From IMG/VR virus record IMGVR_UViG_3300021404_000018, positions 1 to 50,211 of that record: 50,211 nt of DNA; one strand, given 5' to 3'. The notes below the pieces were generated by a model that was given only the letters and a program-made list of their open reading frames with translations, ran no database searches and was not told the origin of the DNA. The position numbers were made by a program, and so were the translations under genes. This DNA is from a virus. This document shows, in pieces, positions 31,726-39,472 of this stretch. Within the stretch, counting starts at the first letter, position 1. Each line of letters opens with the position of its first letter.

Positions 31726-32230
31726 ACCATTCCTCCGGTATTTTACCATCTGACCATGGGAAGCCATTACGCTCGGCCCATTGGGCATGCGTGGTTTTAC
31801 TTCCGGGAATTTTCTTGTTGGCCATCATGAAGCAAAACCTGATGTCTAGTTCTGGATGTTGCTTCTTCACAGCGACCATCTTTCGTTTGCTATCTCGATC
31901 TAACAAACCTTTAGCCTCGATAATTACCCCATTAGGTAGGATAAAATCAGGCCAGTACGTACCATCGAGGGTATATTGGATAGGAAGTGTTTCGTACTGA
32001 AACTCAACCTTAGCCATCTTCATTTGATTTGCTAGTGTTCTTTCGAACCCACTTCTCATGCCATCCGCTCTTACTGCACCACGCTTTTTATGAAGTTCAG
32101 GTGGTATCGGTTTGTACGTTGCTTTGTGATGGGCCTTGGCACGAAGTCGTATTCGTTCTCTGTTGACCCAATAGTACTCGCGAGACCTAGCTTTGATAAC
32201 CTCTTTATTAGAGAGGTAGTATCGCCGCAT
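31718..32230 (-). CDS. Endonuclease I-like Holliday junction resolvase (T7 gp3 type)
   Basis: The C-terminal 110 residues follow T7 endonuclease I closely: RSGFERTLANQ, YWPDFILPNGVIIEAKG (catalytic Glu, Asp, Glu and Lys set), KKQHPELDIRFCFM and IPEEWFE at the end. It cuts branched DNA, as needed to resolve concatemers. A basic extension of about 55 residues precedes the domain and may help bind DNA. The ATG at 32230 is used, but the frame stays open upstream to an ATT overlapping the previous stop (TAATT). Confidence 0.88.
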   Translation of the reverse strand: MRRYYLSNKEVIKARSREYYWVNRERIRLRAKAHHKATYKPIPPELHKKRGAVRADGMRSGFERTLANQMKMAKVEFQYETLPIQYTLDGTYWPDFILPNGVIIEAKGLLDRDSKRKMVAVKKQHPELDIRFCFMMANKKIPGSKTTHAQWAERNGFPWSDGKIPEEWFE

Positions 32231-32268
32231 GTCCTCACGAGCACTATCAGAGGTTACTCGTTTAGAAA

Positions 32269-32541
32269 TTAGGCTACTTCGACCTCTTCGTCATCATCCA
32301 CCATCTCCGCAGATTTAACTCGGATCAATGGGACAACTAGAGTAGGGACAGCACCCTTGCCGAAGTCCTTCATAATTGCGCAGTGATGCGGTGTAAAGAT
32401 AAGGAAGCCAGTACCGAAGTACTCTTCATTATCAATATCGACCACAATATAATTGTTCTCAGGGAAACCGTCACCGGTCTCGGTACTCGTCGTACTTGAC
32501 GCTTGAGTTCGCCCAAACGGCAAGACGTTATCGTTACTCAT
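32269..32541 (-). CDS. Small protein, unknown (90 aa)
   Basis: ATG (MSNDNVLPFGRTQ). A Ser/Thr-rich N-terminus of about 25 residues precedes a compact beta-rich part (NYIVVDIDNEEYFGTGFLI, TLVVPLIRV) and an acidic end (DDDEEVEVA). It stands between the RecB-like nuclease and the resolvase and may take part in replication. No family recognised. Confidence 0.7.
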   Translation of the reverse strand: MSNDNVLPFGRTQASSTTSTETGDGFPENNYIVVDIDNEEYFGTGFLIFTPHHCAIMKDFGKGAVPTLVVPLIRVKSAEMVDDDEEVEVA

Positions 32542-32551
32542 TTAGTTCCTT

Positions 32552-33313
32552 TCAGAAGGTGATTTCGCTGACTTGCGGTTCTTTCGCTACTTTTGTAAAA
32601 AATTTCGGGCCAGAAGAATAACGAAAGGTCCGCAGACCAATGCCGCCATTAGCATCGCTCCAACAACGGAACTTATGAGAGCAGTAAGAACAGTTCGTCC
32701 CCAACGTGCGGTTACCGGACTTTCCTTCTTCCTCGTCGTCGTAGCAACGGTCTGGAGCCACTTCCGAGTCAACGACCTGTTTGATGTGTTCGATACGCTC
32801 GACAACATCTACATTGGCCTTGAGTTCGTCTTTGGTGAAGGGAAGATAAGCAATGTGGCCATTCTGTTTATCAGCAGCGAGGAAAGCCCCATCTGTATCG
32901 CGAGCTTGGCAGTACCCTGCAAGCTGCTCGACATATCCGAAAGGGTCATCTTCTGCAAGAGTTCCGTTAGCAAACTTTCGGAAGCTGTGAGTCGATGCGC
33001 TTTTGGCATCTACCGTTACTCCGTCGATGTCCGCATCGATATGGCCTTTAATTCCGTCGATAGCCACTTCAGCTTGGCGAGCCGACACGCTGTGGCCAGA
33101 CATTCGGGCGAGGAATAATAGAAGAGACTCGATAAGGTCCCCATAGATGAACTTGAAGATAGTTGCTGGCGGAAGGACTTCATCTCTGCCGTACCTCTTG
33201 TCGTACCAAAGTTGGCGTCCACCCTTACCGATGTTACTCATGCGGAGGGTGAACTCACGGGGCGGCCCTAGTCGTTCTTCCAGCCGGTTCTTAATGAGGG
33301 AAGCAATCTCCAA
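32552..33313 (-). CDS. PD-(D/E)XK exonuclease, RecB/Cas4-like
   Basis: The nuclease signature is GHIDADIDGVTVDAKSAS followed by YVEQLAGYCQA (Asp, Asp-x-Lys and Gln/Tyr motif), and Cys residues near the C-terminus (GTNCSYCSHKFRCW) resemble the Cas4/RecB iron-sulphur cysteines. Likely the T7 gp6-like recombination exonuclease of this phage. The TTG at 33313 is the only standard start, but coding-like sequence (PLVRDIYRVLSEGKEV) runs on upstream in the same frame to the TAA of the small membrane gene at 33404. CTG directly after that TAA (33403) would give a 283-residue protein. Confidence 0.82.
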   Translation of the reverse strand: MEIASLIKNRLEERLGPPREFTLRMSNIGKGGRQLWYDKRYGRDEVLPPATIFKFIYGDLIESLLLFLARMSGHSVSARQAEVAIDGIKGHIDADIDGVTVDAKSASTHSFRKFANGTLAEDDPFGYVEQLAGYCQARDTDGAFLAADKQNGHIAYLPFTKDELKANVDVVERIEHIKQVVDSEVAPDRCYDDEEEGKSGNRTLGTNCSYCSHKFRCWSDANGGIGLRTFRYSSGPKFFTKVAKEPQVSEITF

Positions 33314-33403
33314 CCCGAATTCATTTGCTTCGGCGTCAGTGACTTCCTTACCCTCACTAAGGACTCGGTAGATATCCCGAACTAGGGGATGGTCTTCAGC
33401 CAG

Positions 33404-33625
33404 TTAGGCCGCAGCCGCCGGAGCGGTAGTGACGGACACGACAACCGGAGCAGCCGTACCAGCCTTGTGTTGGCCAATCGTGGTCAGCGTGTTGATGGCA
33501 TTCGCCTCAGCAGCCTTCAGACTGGCAATGGCCTTAGCCACAGTCGGGACGTTGTGAGCGCCAACAGCGGCCCCCACGACGAACGCGAAGACGCCGATAG
33601 CGACGTCAATAACGATAGTTTCCAT
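33404..33625 (-). CDS. Small single-span membrane protein (73 aa)
   Basis: ATG in TAATG after the ssDNA-binding gene. The N-terminus is a membrane span (VIDVAIGVFAFVVGAAVGA), followed by an Ala-rich helix and an Ala/Pro/Val-rich tail. Its stop codon is in the same frame as the following nuclease. Unknown role; membrane anchoring of replication or an exclusion function are possible. Confidence 0.65.
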   Translation of the reverse strand: METIVIDVAIGVFAFVVGAAVGAHNVPTVAKAIASLKAAEANAINTLTTIGQHKAGTAAPVVVSVTTAPAAAA

Positions 33626-34086
33626 TACGCGACTTCCTTTTCCCAATCGCCGTCCTGTTCAGGAGCAGCGTCGTTATCTTCCCTAGTCGGGAACTCAGCA
33701 CCTTCGTACGGCACAAGGTTCCAAACCTGGAGGCTCAGAATGTTGGCCGACTTTTGGTTCTTGCCGTATTCGTTGATGGCAAAGTTAACGTTCACCGTGC
33801 TGCCGTTACCGATCTTGGTACGCGGGTTCCACGGTTCGCCGTGATGATCGACCACACGAATAGGAGTATTCGGGCTGCCGTCAACCTTCAGCTCGCGACG
33901 CTTGAACGTCATGAACTTACCATCGCCCTTGTCCTTGATCTTTTCCTTCAGACCTTCGACTTCGAGCTTGTGAGCAGTTTCGTCGTCAATGAAAACGTCA
34001 ATCGACCATTCGCGATGCTTCTTCTCGAAGCCCCAAATGGGTTCACCGATAATCTTCGGCCACTTAGCCTTACCTTGGATCAGCAA
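33625..34086 (-). CDS. ssDNA-binding protein, T7 gp2.5-like
   Basis: 153 residues, an OB-fold-like beta-rich protein (KIIGEPIWGFEKKHREWSID, KFMTFKRRELKVDG, VNVNFAINEYGKNQKSANI) with an acidic C-terminal tail (EDNDAAPEQDGDWEKEVA) like those that bind partner enzymes in SSB proteins. It would coat ssDNA at the fork. It is first after the promoter at 34160-34187, so it may be made in excess. The call rests on layout, place and resemblance to other podovirus SSBs. Confidence 0.65.
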   Translation of the reverse strand: MLIQGKAKWPKIIGEPIWGFEKKHREWSIDVFIDDETAHKLEVEGLKEKIKDKGDGKFMTFKRRELKVDGSPNTPIRVVDHHGEPWNPRTKIGNGSTVNVNFAINEYGKNQKSANILSLQVWNLVPYEGAEFPTREDNDAAPEQDGDWEKEVA

Positions 34087-34159
34087 TTCGCTGTTTCCTT
34101 TCAGTTGGTTGTTGTGATTGTAGTGGTGAGAAAGTATCTTCTCTTAACCCTATACTGTT

Positions 34160-34187
34160 ATTATACTCGATACGCGCTCTAAGTCAA
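34160..34187 (-). promoter_or_regulatory. Leftward sigma70-type promoter before the SSB gene
   Basis: On the - strand TTGACT, 16-nt spacer, TATAAT. The leader then has GTTAAGAGAAGATAC (34134-34148 on +), which resembles the leader boxes after P1 and the 47-kb promoter. It lies in the 127-bp gap between polymerase and SSB genes, so SSB and all genes downstream to 27.2 kb get an extra start. Confidence 0.8.
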
Positions 34188-34213
34188 CAACTAAATGTCA
34201 ACTTTCCGGCGCG

Positions 34214-36046
34214 CTAGTGGCACTCGGCCCAGTTGTCACCTTCGGCGTAGTTGCCCGTGAGCGGGACCTTGAAGCCGAGAGCAAGACCGGCATCGGTGAT
34301 TGCTTGAACACATACCTTGCCCACTTCGTCTGCGTCACGGGGATCACAGTCAAGTTGTCCTTCATCATGGATATTACCGACGAAGAACCCATCCAGTCCA
34401 CGCCGCTGAATTTCATTTCGTGCAATGATAGCAGCCTTCTTCATGACGATTGCTCCAGCGCTTTGGAGCTTATAGTTAAGTGCAGCGCTCTTGGAGTGGC
34501 AACGAACGAAGCCTCCATCAATAGTGCGGAGCAGTCCGCCAGTTCCTCGAAACTCATCTTGGATAGCTCCGACCAGTTTGGCCAGTCCGGGTGTGCCTTT
34601 TTCAAGGACTCCGCGAGCTTCTGCGCCGTACTCTTTAGCGGCAGGTCCTCGAAGCTCAGGTTTAAGCGTGACTCCGAGCTTTCCATCGCCACCTCCATAG
34701 AGATAGCAGTAAAATCCGTTTTTGACAGTGAGGTCACGCATTTCATCCGGGAGGCCGAGGTTTCGAGTATTAAGGAGATGGGGGTCCCCTGTAATGAAGA
34801 GAAGGGTGGCCTCGTCATTATTGAGATATTCAGCAAACATACGCATTTCAAGGCCACTGGCATCATATCCAACTTCTCGTCGGTTGGGTCGGGCCCGCCA
34901 AAGTCGCCTGCACTCAATTCCATACTTTACCTTCTTCTTAGCCTTGGGGATGTTTGCTGTGTTGGGCTGACTGTGGATCATCCGCCGAGTGGTGGCGGCA
35001 CAAGTCAAGACACGCCCATGCATACAGTGATCGTCATAGTCAACGTTATTCAACCACGTCTCAATCATAGACGACCGACCCTGGAGGACCAACCATTCTG
35101 CAATGGCAGTTGCTTCAGGTCGCCCCGACGTCTCAGCGAACGCTAGAAGGCTCTCTTCATCAACCTTGGGGAAACCCTTGGGTGTGAAGTTCTCTGGCTC
35201 CCAGCCAAGCTCTAGAAGTCTTTCCACTCTCTGCTTGGGGGACCCGATGTTGAACTCGATCCAGTCGAGCGTATCGTAGGTGCTTCCGTCTGGACTGAAC
35301 CGGAGTTCGGGATACTGTTCATTATGCCGTAGAAAACTGGCAAATTCTCCGCCATCTTTTCGCACTCTTCGTTGATACGTTCCAACAGTTGCCAGTCTTC
35401 GGGGGAAAAGCTCTCTGATTGGAGTCTCAAGTTCAGACTGCTCAGCGCGGAGTTGGCTGACCAAAGACTGTGCACCAGGAATATCAAAATACCAGCCGTT
35501 GCGTTGTTGTTCATCCAAGACCTCTCTGATCTCGTGCTCGATATTACATGACGTTTCGCTGAAGCCCATTCGCTTCATACGCTGCCATAGAGCACGAGCA
35601 ACCTTCTTACCTAGTCGTACGTCTTGTTGGCAGTAAAGGTCCATTTCTGGGCTGTAACCAGACCAGTCGTCGAACTTACCCTTAGGGTCTTTAAGACGCT
35701 CGCCCCAAGCTTCCAGGCTATGACCACCAGCCAGAGCGGGATCATAAAGATAAGACAGGACAAGAGTGTCAACAGTATTAGCAGTTGTAGCGAAACCCCC
35801 CGCAAGTCTCTGTGTATGGGGTCCATCATAACTGATCGAATTATGACCGACGAAATATACTTCTGTTCCCTTGATCTCATCGAAAAACCTTCTGATTTGA
35901 TCGTGACCGATAAAGGAAAGAACCTCGTCTCGATCCATTCGACTGGCACACATCATCCAGAGCTTGGACGGGTACAGGCTGTCAGCCTCTACGTCGATGT
36001 ACCAATACTTGTGATAGTCCTCCGGACCGGGTAGGTACACTACCAT
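34214..36046 (-). CDS. DNA polymerase, family A (T7 gp5-like)
   Basis: 610 residues. The N-terminal 3'-5' exonuclease has DVEADSLYPSKLWM, YFVGHNSISYDGP and YCQQDVRLGKK. The polymerase domain has motif A VGYDASGLEMRMFAEY, motif B VKNGFYCYLYGGGDGKLG with the conserved Tyr, and motif C GNIHDEGQLDCD. The end GDNWAECH matches T7 polymerase (GPNWAICH). Shorter than T7 gp5 (704), mostly in the thumb, so a T7-type thioredoxin-binding loop may be missing. ATG overlaps the helicase stop. Confidence 0.95.
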   Translation of the reverse strand: MVVYLPGPEDYHKYWYIDVEADSLYPSKLWMMCASRMDRDEVLSFIGHDQIRRFFDEIKGTEVYFVGHNSISYDGPHTQRLAGGFATTANTVDTLVLSYLYDPALAGGHSLEAWGERLKDPKGKFDDWSGYSPEMDLYCQQDVRLGKKVARALWQRMKRMGFSETSCNIEHEIREVLDEQQRNGWYFDIPGAQSLVSQLRAEQSELETPIRELFPRRLATVGTYQRRVRKDGGEFASFLRHNEQYPELRFSPDGSTYDTLDWIEFNIGSPKQRVERLLELGWEPENFTPKGFPKVDEESLLAFAETSGRPEATAIAEWLVLQGRSSMIETWLNNVDYDDHCMHGRVLTCAATTRRMIHSQPNTANIPKAKKKVKYGIECRRLWRARPNRREVGYDASGLEMRMFAEYLNNDEATLLFITGDPHLLNTRNLGLPDEMRDLTVKNGFYCYLYGGGDGKLGVTLKPELRGPAAKEYGAEARGVLEKGTPGLAKLVGAIQDEFRGTGGLLRTIDGGFVRCHSKSAALNYKLQSAGAIVMKKAAIIARNEIQRRGLDGFFVGNIHDEGQLDCDPRDADEVGKVCVQAITDAGLALGFKVPLTGNYAEGDNWAECH

Positions 36047-37650
36047 TGGTGATCCGGTGCAGAGCCTCCAGAGTTGTACTGATTGATCTGCTCGTCTGTA
36101 AGTTCGGTGAGTCGCCCTGTGTCCGGATTGTACGACAAATACGCACCTGGGCCAGTGCGGCCACAGAACCGGTTCTTCTCAACAATGAGTTTGACTACAT
36201 TCCGCCGCCAAGGGTCTTCTGACAGCTTCTCTCTATGGAGTTTGATCACAATATTCGCAAGCTGTTCAACACCAGCAGTGCCCCTAATTTGACCCTGCCT
36301 GTTCGTATGGATCACCGCGATCACCGCGATGTTGAGTTCCATACAAAGTGTCTTGAGCTTAGTAGCGATCTCATCAAGCTGCTTTCGCTCGTCGCCTGAC
36401 TGATCACTGACCACAATAGAAAGGTGGTCCAGAACAATGTACTTACAACCAAGGTTATGCATATGTCGGACTTTGTTGAGGATTTCCTGAATTGAATTAG
36501 AACCAAAGTGATCATAAACAATAAGCTTGTCAGTATTGATGACATGATCAAAGTAAGTTCTCAGGTCGTCCTTGTTGACCATCTCCCGGATGTCAGGAAG
36601 ATGCAACGGTAGACTTGCCTCGATTGACATGAGGCCCAGTGCCGTGTCCGCATTAGTTTCCTCCAGGTGCAGGAGTCCGATACCCGCATCTGGGTTCTGC
36701 TTACGGATGTTGTATTCGATCTCTTTCAGAACACTGGTCTTACCTACACCAGTCTCGGCGGTGAAGACCACAAACTCTGAAAGTCTGATCCCATACGTCT
36801 GGTAGTTCAGTTGCTCCCAGGGATACGGGACCGTCTCGTAGTTTTTGGGGACGCTGATTTCATCCCACATTTCCCGTCCGAGCTTAAGACCACTGGGGGT
36901 GAACCCAGGGGCGGCCCACCATTCACGGTTGAACTGTTCTCGCTTACCGGCCTTAAGATACTCATTCGGGTCCTTGTGGTCGGCAAGGGTGAGGATTTTG
37001 ACCTTACCAATAGGGAACATGCCAGCGACAGTAAGGGCCGCTTCTTGACCAGGGTAACGGATTTCACCAGTCTTTGGATTGACCTTCGCCTCGTCCTTGT
37101 CAAAGCAGATAACAATCGACCCGAAGGAGTTGAGGTATTCAAAGTTGTCGGCCACATCGCGTGCAGCACCATCAGCTCCGTTCCGGACAGAGACGACGGG
37201 CCATCTCGATCCCATAAGCTCAAAAGCAGCAGGTGCATCGTACTCGCCTTCGACGAGTGTAACAAACTTTGCACTTGCTGGAGGGAACAGATTGCTTCCG
37301 AAGAGTCCGGAATGTTTAAGATCGCCTTCCACAAAGAATTCTTTGTCCGGCAACCGAACTTTGTTCGCAAGGTGTTTTCCATCATTGAAGTAGGGGAAGT
37401 ACGTTGTGTCACCATCACGCCAGATACCGTACTTCTCAGCACTGGCCCTAGAGATTTTGCGATCTGTAAGCTCTACGAATTTAGTGGAGAGTTCTTTCAA
37501 GTCGTGTTCATTGTCTTGATCCTTCGGGTGAGTTGTTGCGCCACATGAAAAACAATGTGTGTGGCCATCGGTATAAAGGCTGTTCGCGTCTTTACTTCCG
37601 CAGTCCTCGCAGGATAGATGTTTAACGAACTTGCTTTTGGAACCATTCAT
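36040..37650 (-). CDS. Primase-helicase, T7 gp4-like
   Basis: 536 residues: an N-terminal zinc finger (CEDCGS...HCFSCGA), a Toprim primase part (TLVEGEYDAPAAFELMG, IVICFDKDEA) and a C-terminal DnaB-type helicase with Walker A TAETGVGKTS, Walker B YIVLDHLSIVV and HTNRQGQIRGT. It unwinds DNA 5'-3' and makes primers for the polymerase next door. The start ATG at 37650 lies in the end of the HNH-like gene; the length matches T7 gp4 (566). Confidence 0.95.
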   Translation of the reverse strand: MNGSKSKFVKHLSCEDCGSKDANSLYTDGHTHCFSCGATTHPKDQDNEHDLKELSTKFVELTDRKISRASAEKYGIWRDGDTTYFPYFNDGKHLANKVRLPDKEFFVEGDLKHSGLFGSNLFPPASAKFVTLVEGEYDAPAAFELMGSRWPVVSVRNGADGAARDVADNFEYLNSFGSIVICFDKDEAKVNPKTGEIRYPGQEAALTVAGMFPIGKVKILTLADHKDPNEYLKAGKREQFNREWWAAPGFTPSGLKLGREMWDEISVPKNYETVPYPWEQLNYQTYGIRLSEFVVFTAETGVGKTSVLKEIEYNIRKQNPDAGIGLLHLEETNADTALGLMSIEASLPLHLPDIREMVNKDDLRTYFDHVINTDKLIVYDHFGSNSIQEILNKVRHMHNLGCKYIVLDHLSIVVSDQSGDERKQLDEIATKLKTLCMELNIAVIAVIHTNRQGQIRGTAGVEQLANIVIKLHREKLSEDPWRRNVVKLIVEKNRFCGRTGPGAYLSYNPDTGRLTELTDEQINQYNSGGSAPDHQW

Positions 37651-37828
37651 GAAGTTTCTGAGTCTCCTCCTTAGAAGCATCACGTTTCAGGAGGTTTGCT
37701 CTCAGTGACATCCAGACAACATTGCCCGGCACGTATCCTTTGTCACCGATTACTCGGTCAAGCGATCCCGTGGTTGGATTGAATGCACCACCAGACCACA
37801 CCAGAGGTGTACCAAGGATTGGGCACAC
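37622..37828 (-). CDS. HNH-like phage protein, start unclear
   Basis: CPILGTPLVWSGG, SLDRVIGDKGYVPGNVVWMSLRANLLKRDAS is the signature of a common phage HNH-related family (zinc-finger/endonuclease-like). The GTG at 37828 gives 68 residues, but the same frame codes upstream for about 45 more family-typical residues (WAAKQIFRERRRQSGKRGLP, FEITLDYILSLPHDV) reaching the metallophosphoesterase stop at 37944, without ATG, GTG or TTG. A non-standard start, a frameshift from the upstream gene, or decay are possible. It may be a nicking enzyme or homing-type element. Confidence 0.65.
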   Translation of the reverse strand: MCPILGTPLVWSGGAFNPTTGSLDRVIGDKGYVPGNVVWMSLRANLLKRDASKEETQKLHEWFQKQVR

Positions 37829-37943
37829 ATCATGGGGTAGTGAGAGAATATAATCTAGAGTGATCTCAAAGGGAAGTCCACGCTTCCCAGATTGCCGTCG
37901 GCGTTCACGGAAGATTTGCTTAGCGGCCCAAACGAATGGGTCT

Positions 37944-38489
37944 TTAAGTTTTTGTCTTTTCGTGTACTCCGTGACGGATTTTGAGTGCTTGATGAATTTC
38001 GATAGGGCTATAGTCGGTGTGCTCCAAACTCACGCAAACGTAGCGCGGATCGTCGATCTTCTGGTAATGCAGGTGGCCGTGGATGTTGGTGCCATACCTA
38101 CCGATGGAGTCCGGATGGATCGGGATGTGACTCAGGATGACCTTGTTGCCGTCTTGATCCTTCTGAACTACGTACGCCCTGATGTCATCGAAAAAGGGAA
38201 GGTACTCATTCAACTTGAAGATGTCATGGTTGCCCTTGACTAGGACGAGCCGCCCGTGAAGGCGAGACAGAATGAACCGATTACGACGGTTGATACAAAC
38301 GTCACCAAGAAGGTAGACTCGATCCGCCGGATCAACGACGGCATTGTGCTTTGCGATGATTGTTTCGTCATGTTCCTCAATGGTCTTGAAGTCACGGAGT
38401 GGGGTTCCATCGTCTCGTTTGAACGTGAGAATATTGGAATGGCCAAAGTGATGATCAGCAGAGACCCAAGTCTTAGAAGACTTTGCCAA
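37944..38489 (-). CDS. Metallophosphoesterase, calcineurin-like
   Basis: The full motif set is present: WVSADHHFGHSNI, YLLGDVCIN, LVKGNHD, VILSHIPIH and NIHGHLHYQK. These bind two metal ions to cleave phosphoesters. Phage proteins of this type act on nucleotides or RNA 2',3'-cyclic phosphates, but the substrate cannot be told. The TTG at 38489 (181 aa) fits the overlap habit of the operon; an ATG at 38513 is the alternative. Confidence 0.88.
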   Translation of the reverse strand: MAKSSKTWVSADHHFGHSNILTFKRDDGTPLRDFKTIEEHDETIIAKHNAVVDPADRVYLLGDVCINRRNRFILSRLHGRLVLVKGNHDIFKLNEYLPFFDDIRAYVVQKDQDGNKVILSHIPIHPDSIGRYGTNIHGHLHYQKIDDPRYVCVSLEHTDYSPIEIHQALKIRHGVHEKTKT

Positions 38490-38670
38490 GCTTGCCGTCA
38501 CGTTCCATAGCATTGATTTGCTGCTTCGTAAAACCAAGCCCGATCAGGGCCATGTGAAGGTTCATCAGTTCGTTCCAGGTCTTCTGGAGATGCACGATAG
38601 CATCTTCCTTAGTACCTTCTTCGGCGATGACGTTGATGAACGCTGCCGGGTGTTGCTTCTTATTTGCCAC
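38473..38670 (-). CDS. Small helical protein, unknown (65 aa)
   Basis: The GTG at 38670 overlaps the HAD gene's stop (GTGGCAAATAA); a TTG at 38697 would add nine residues. The product (ANKKQHPAAFINVIAEEG, LQKTWNELMNLHMALIGLGF) is helical and soluble. No family recognised. Confidence 0.6.
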   Translation of the reverse strand: MANKKQHPAAFINVIAEEGTKEDAIVHLQKTWNELMNLHMALIGLGFTKQQINAMERDGKLGKVF

Positions 38671-39163
38671 GACTTCCGCGACCTCCGATTTGATCAATGA
38701 CGCTACCTACGATACCATCAAAGAAGTCAACAAGAATGAGATGCTTTTCCATGTCCTCAGGGTGAGGATAGTCTTGAACGGCCTTGTACAGGTCAATATC
38801 AACGCTATAGGGCTCGTCGTCCAGCATGTGGTAACGAGTCACTTCGGGGTGCTGGGCCAGCCACTTAGCGACACGAGTGTACCGCCAATGGATTTCTCCA
38901 TCGCACCATGCGTCCTTGTGGAAATACTGAGGCTTCAGACCCTGCTCGATGCAATGGTCGTAAGTCTCCTGTTCGCCAAACACGCGAAGCCAGCTTGAAT
39001 GGATGACCATCCGCCAGCCCTTCTCTTGACACCATCGGTTCAGCAACCCGACAGCGCAAGGGTCAAAGGTCTTCACGAGGGGTCGGGTCTGATTGGCCAT
39101 GTTGTACGCACGGCCAGGGATCAGAGGCCCATCGATGTCGATGAAGAGTATCTTAGCTACCAT
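38660..39163 (-). CDS. HAD-superfamily phosphatase
   Basis: 167 residues with HAD motif I ILFIDIDGPLIPG (nucleophile Asp and acid Asp), motif II MVIHSSWLRVFG and an acidic motif LDDEPYSVD. A phosphatase acting on a nucleotide or a polynucleotide end (as in the phosphatase part of T4 Pnk) is likely. It overlaps its neighbours at both ends. Beside the metallophosphoesterase, this gives the phage two phosphate-removing enzymes. Confidence 0.8.
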   Translation of the reverse strand: MVAKILFIDIDGPLIPGRAYNMANQTRPLVKTFDPCAVGLLNRWCQEKGWRMVIHSSWLRVFGEQETYDHCIEQGLKPQYFHKDAWCDGEIHWRYTRVAKWLAQHPEVTRYHMLDDEPYSVDIDLYKAVQDYPHPEDMEKHLILVDFFDGIVGSVIDQIGGRGSRGK

Positions 39164-39317
39164 TCAGCTTCCTTACCATGACTGCTAGATCACGAACCTG
39201 CCTTTGCAAGCGGATCATACAGTCGATCCTGGGGATCATTTTACCGCATTCGATAGCGGTCTTGTTACGGACCATATCATCTTCAAGTTCACGGATTAAA
39301 CGTTCAAGAGGAGCCAC
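39153..39317 (-). CDS. Small coiled-coil protein, unknown (54 aa)
   Basis: GTG start in TAGTG after the 51-aa gene; the stop overlaps the HAD start. The 54-residue product (LERLIRELEDDMVRNKTAI, LQRQVRDLAVMVRKL) is strongly amphipathic helical. Unknown function, perhaps an adaptor or regulator peptide. Confidence 0.6.
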   Translation of the reverse strand: MAPLERLIRELEDDMVRNKTAIECGKMIPRIDCMIRLQRQVRDLAVMVRKLNGS

Positions 39318-39472
39318 TAATCACCAACATCATCTAAAAGCAAAATGATTTCGATGATAGCTTTCCGCACATGAAGACCGACACTACCTGATGAAGGCTT
39401 CTTTGCCAATTCTTCATCAAGGATTTTGTCCCATCTCGTCAAAGCGTTACGCTGCTTTATTGTGAGCTTCAT
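39317..39472 (-). CDS. Small helical protein, unknown (51 aa)
   Basis: ATG inside the thyX 3' end (26-base overlap). The 51-residue product (LTIKQRNALTRWDKILDEEL, IIEIILLLDDVGD) is helical and ends acidic. No family recognised. Coupled to the next gene by TAGTG. Confidence 0.6.
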   Translation of the reverse strand: MKLTIKQRNALTRWDKILDEELAKKPSSGSVGLHVRKAIIEIILLLDDVGD

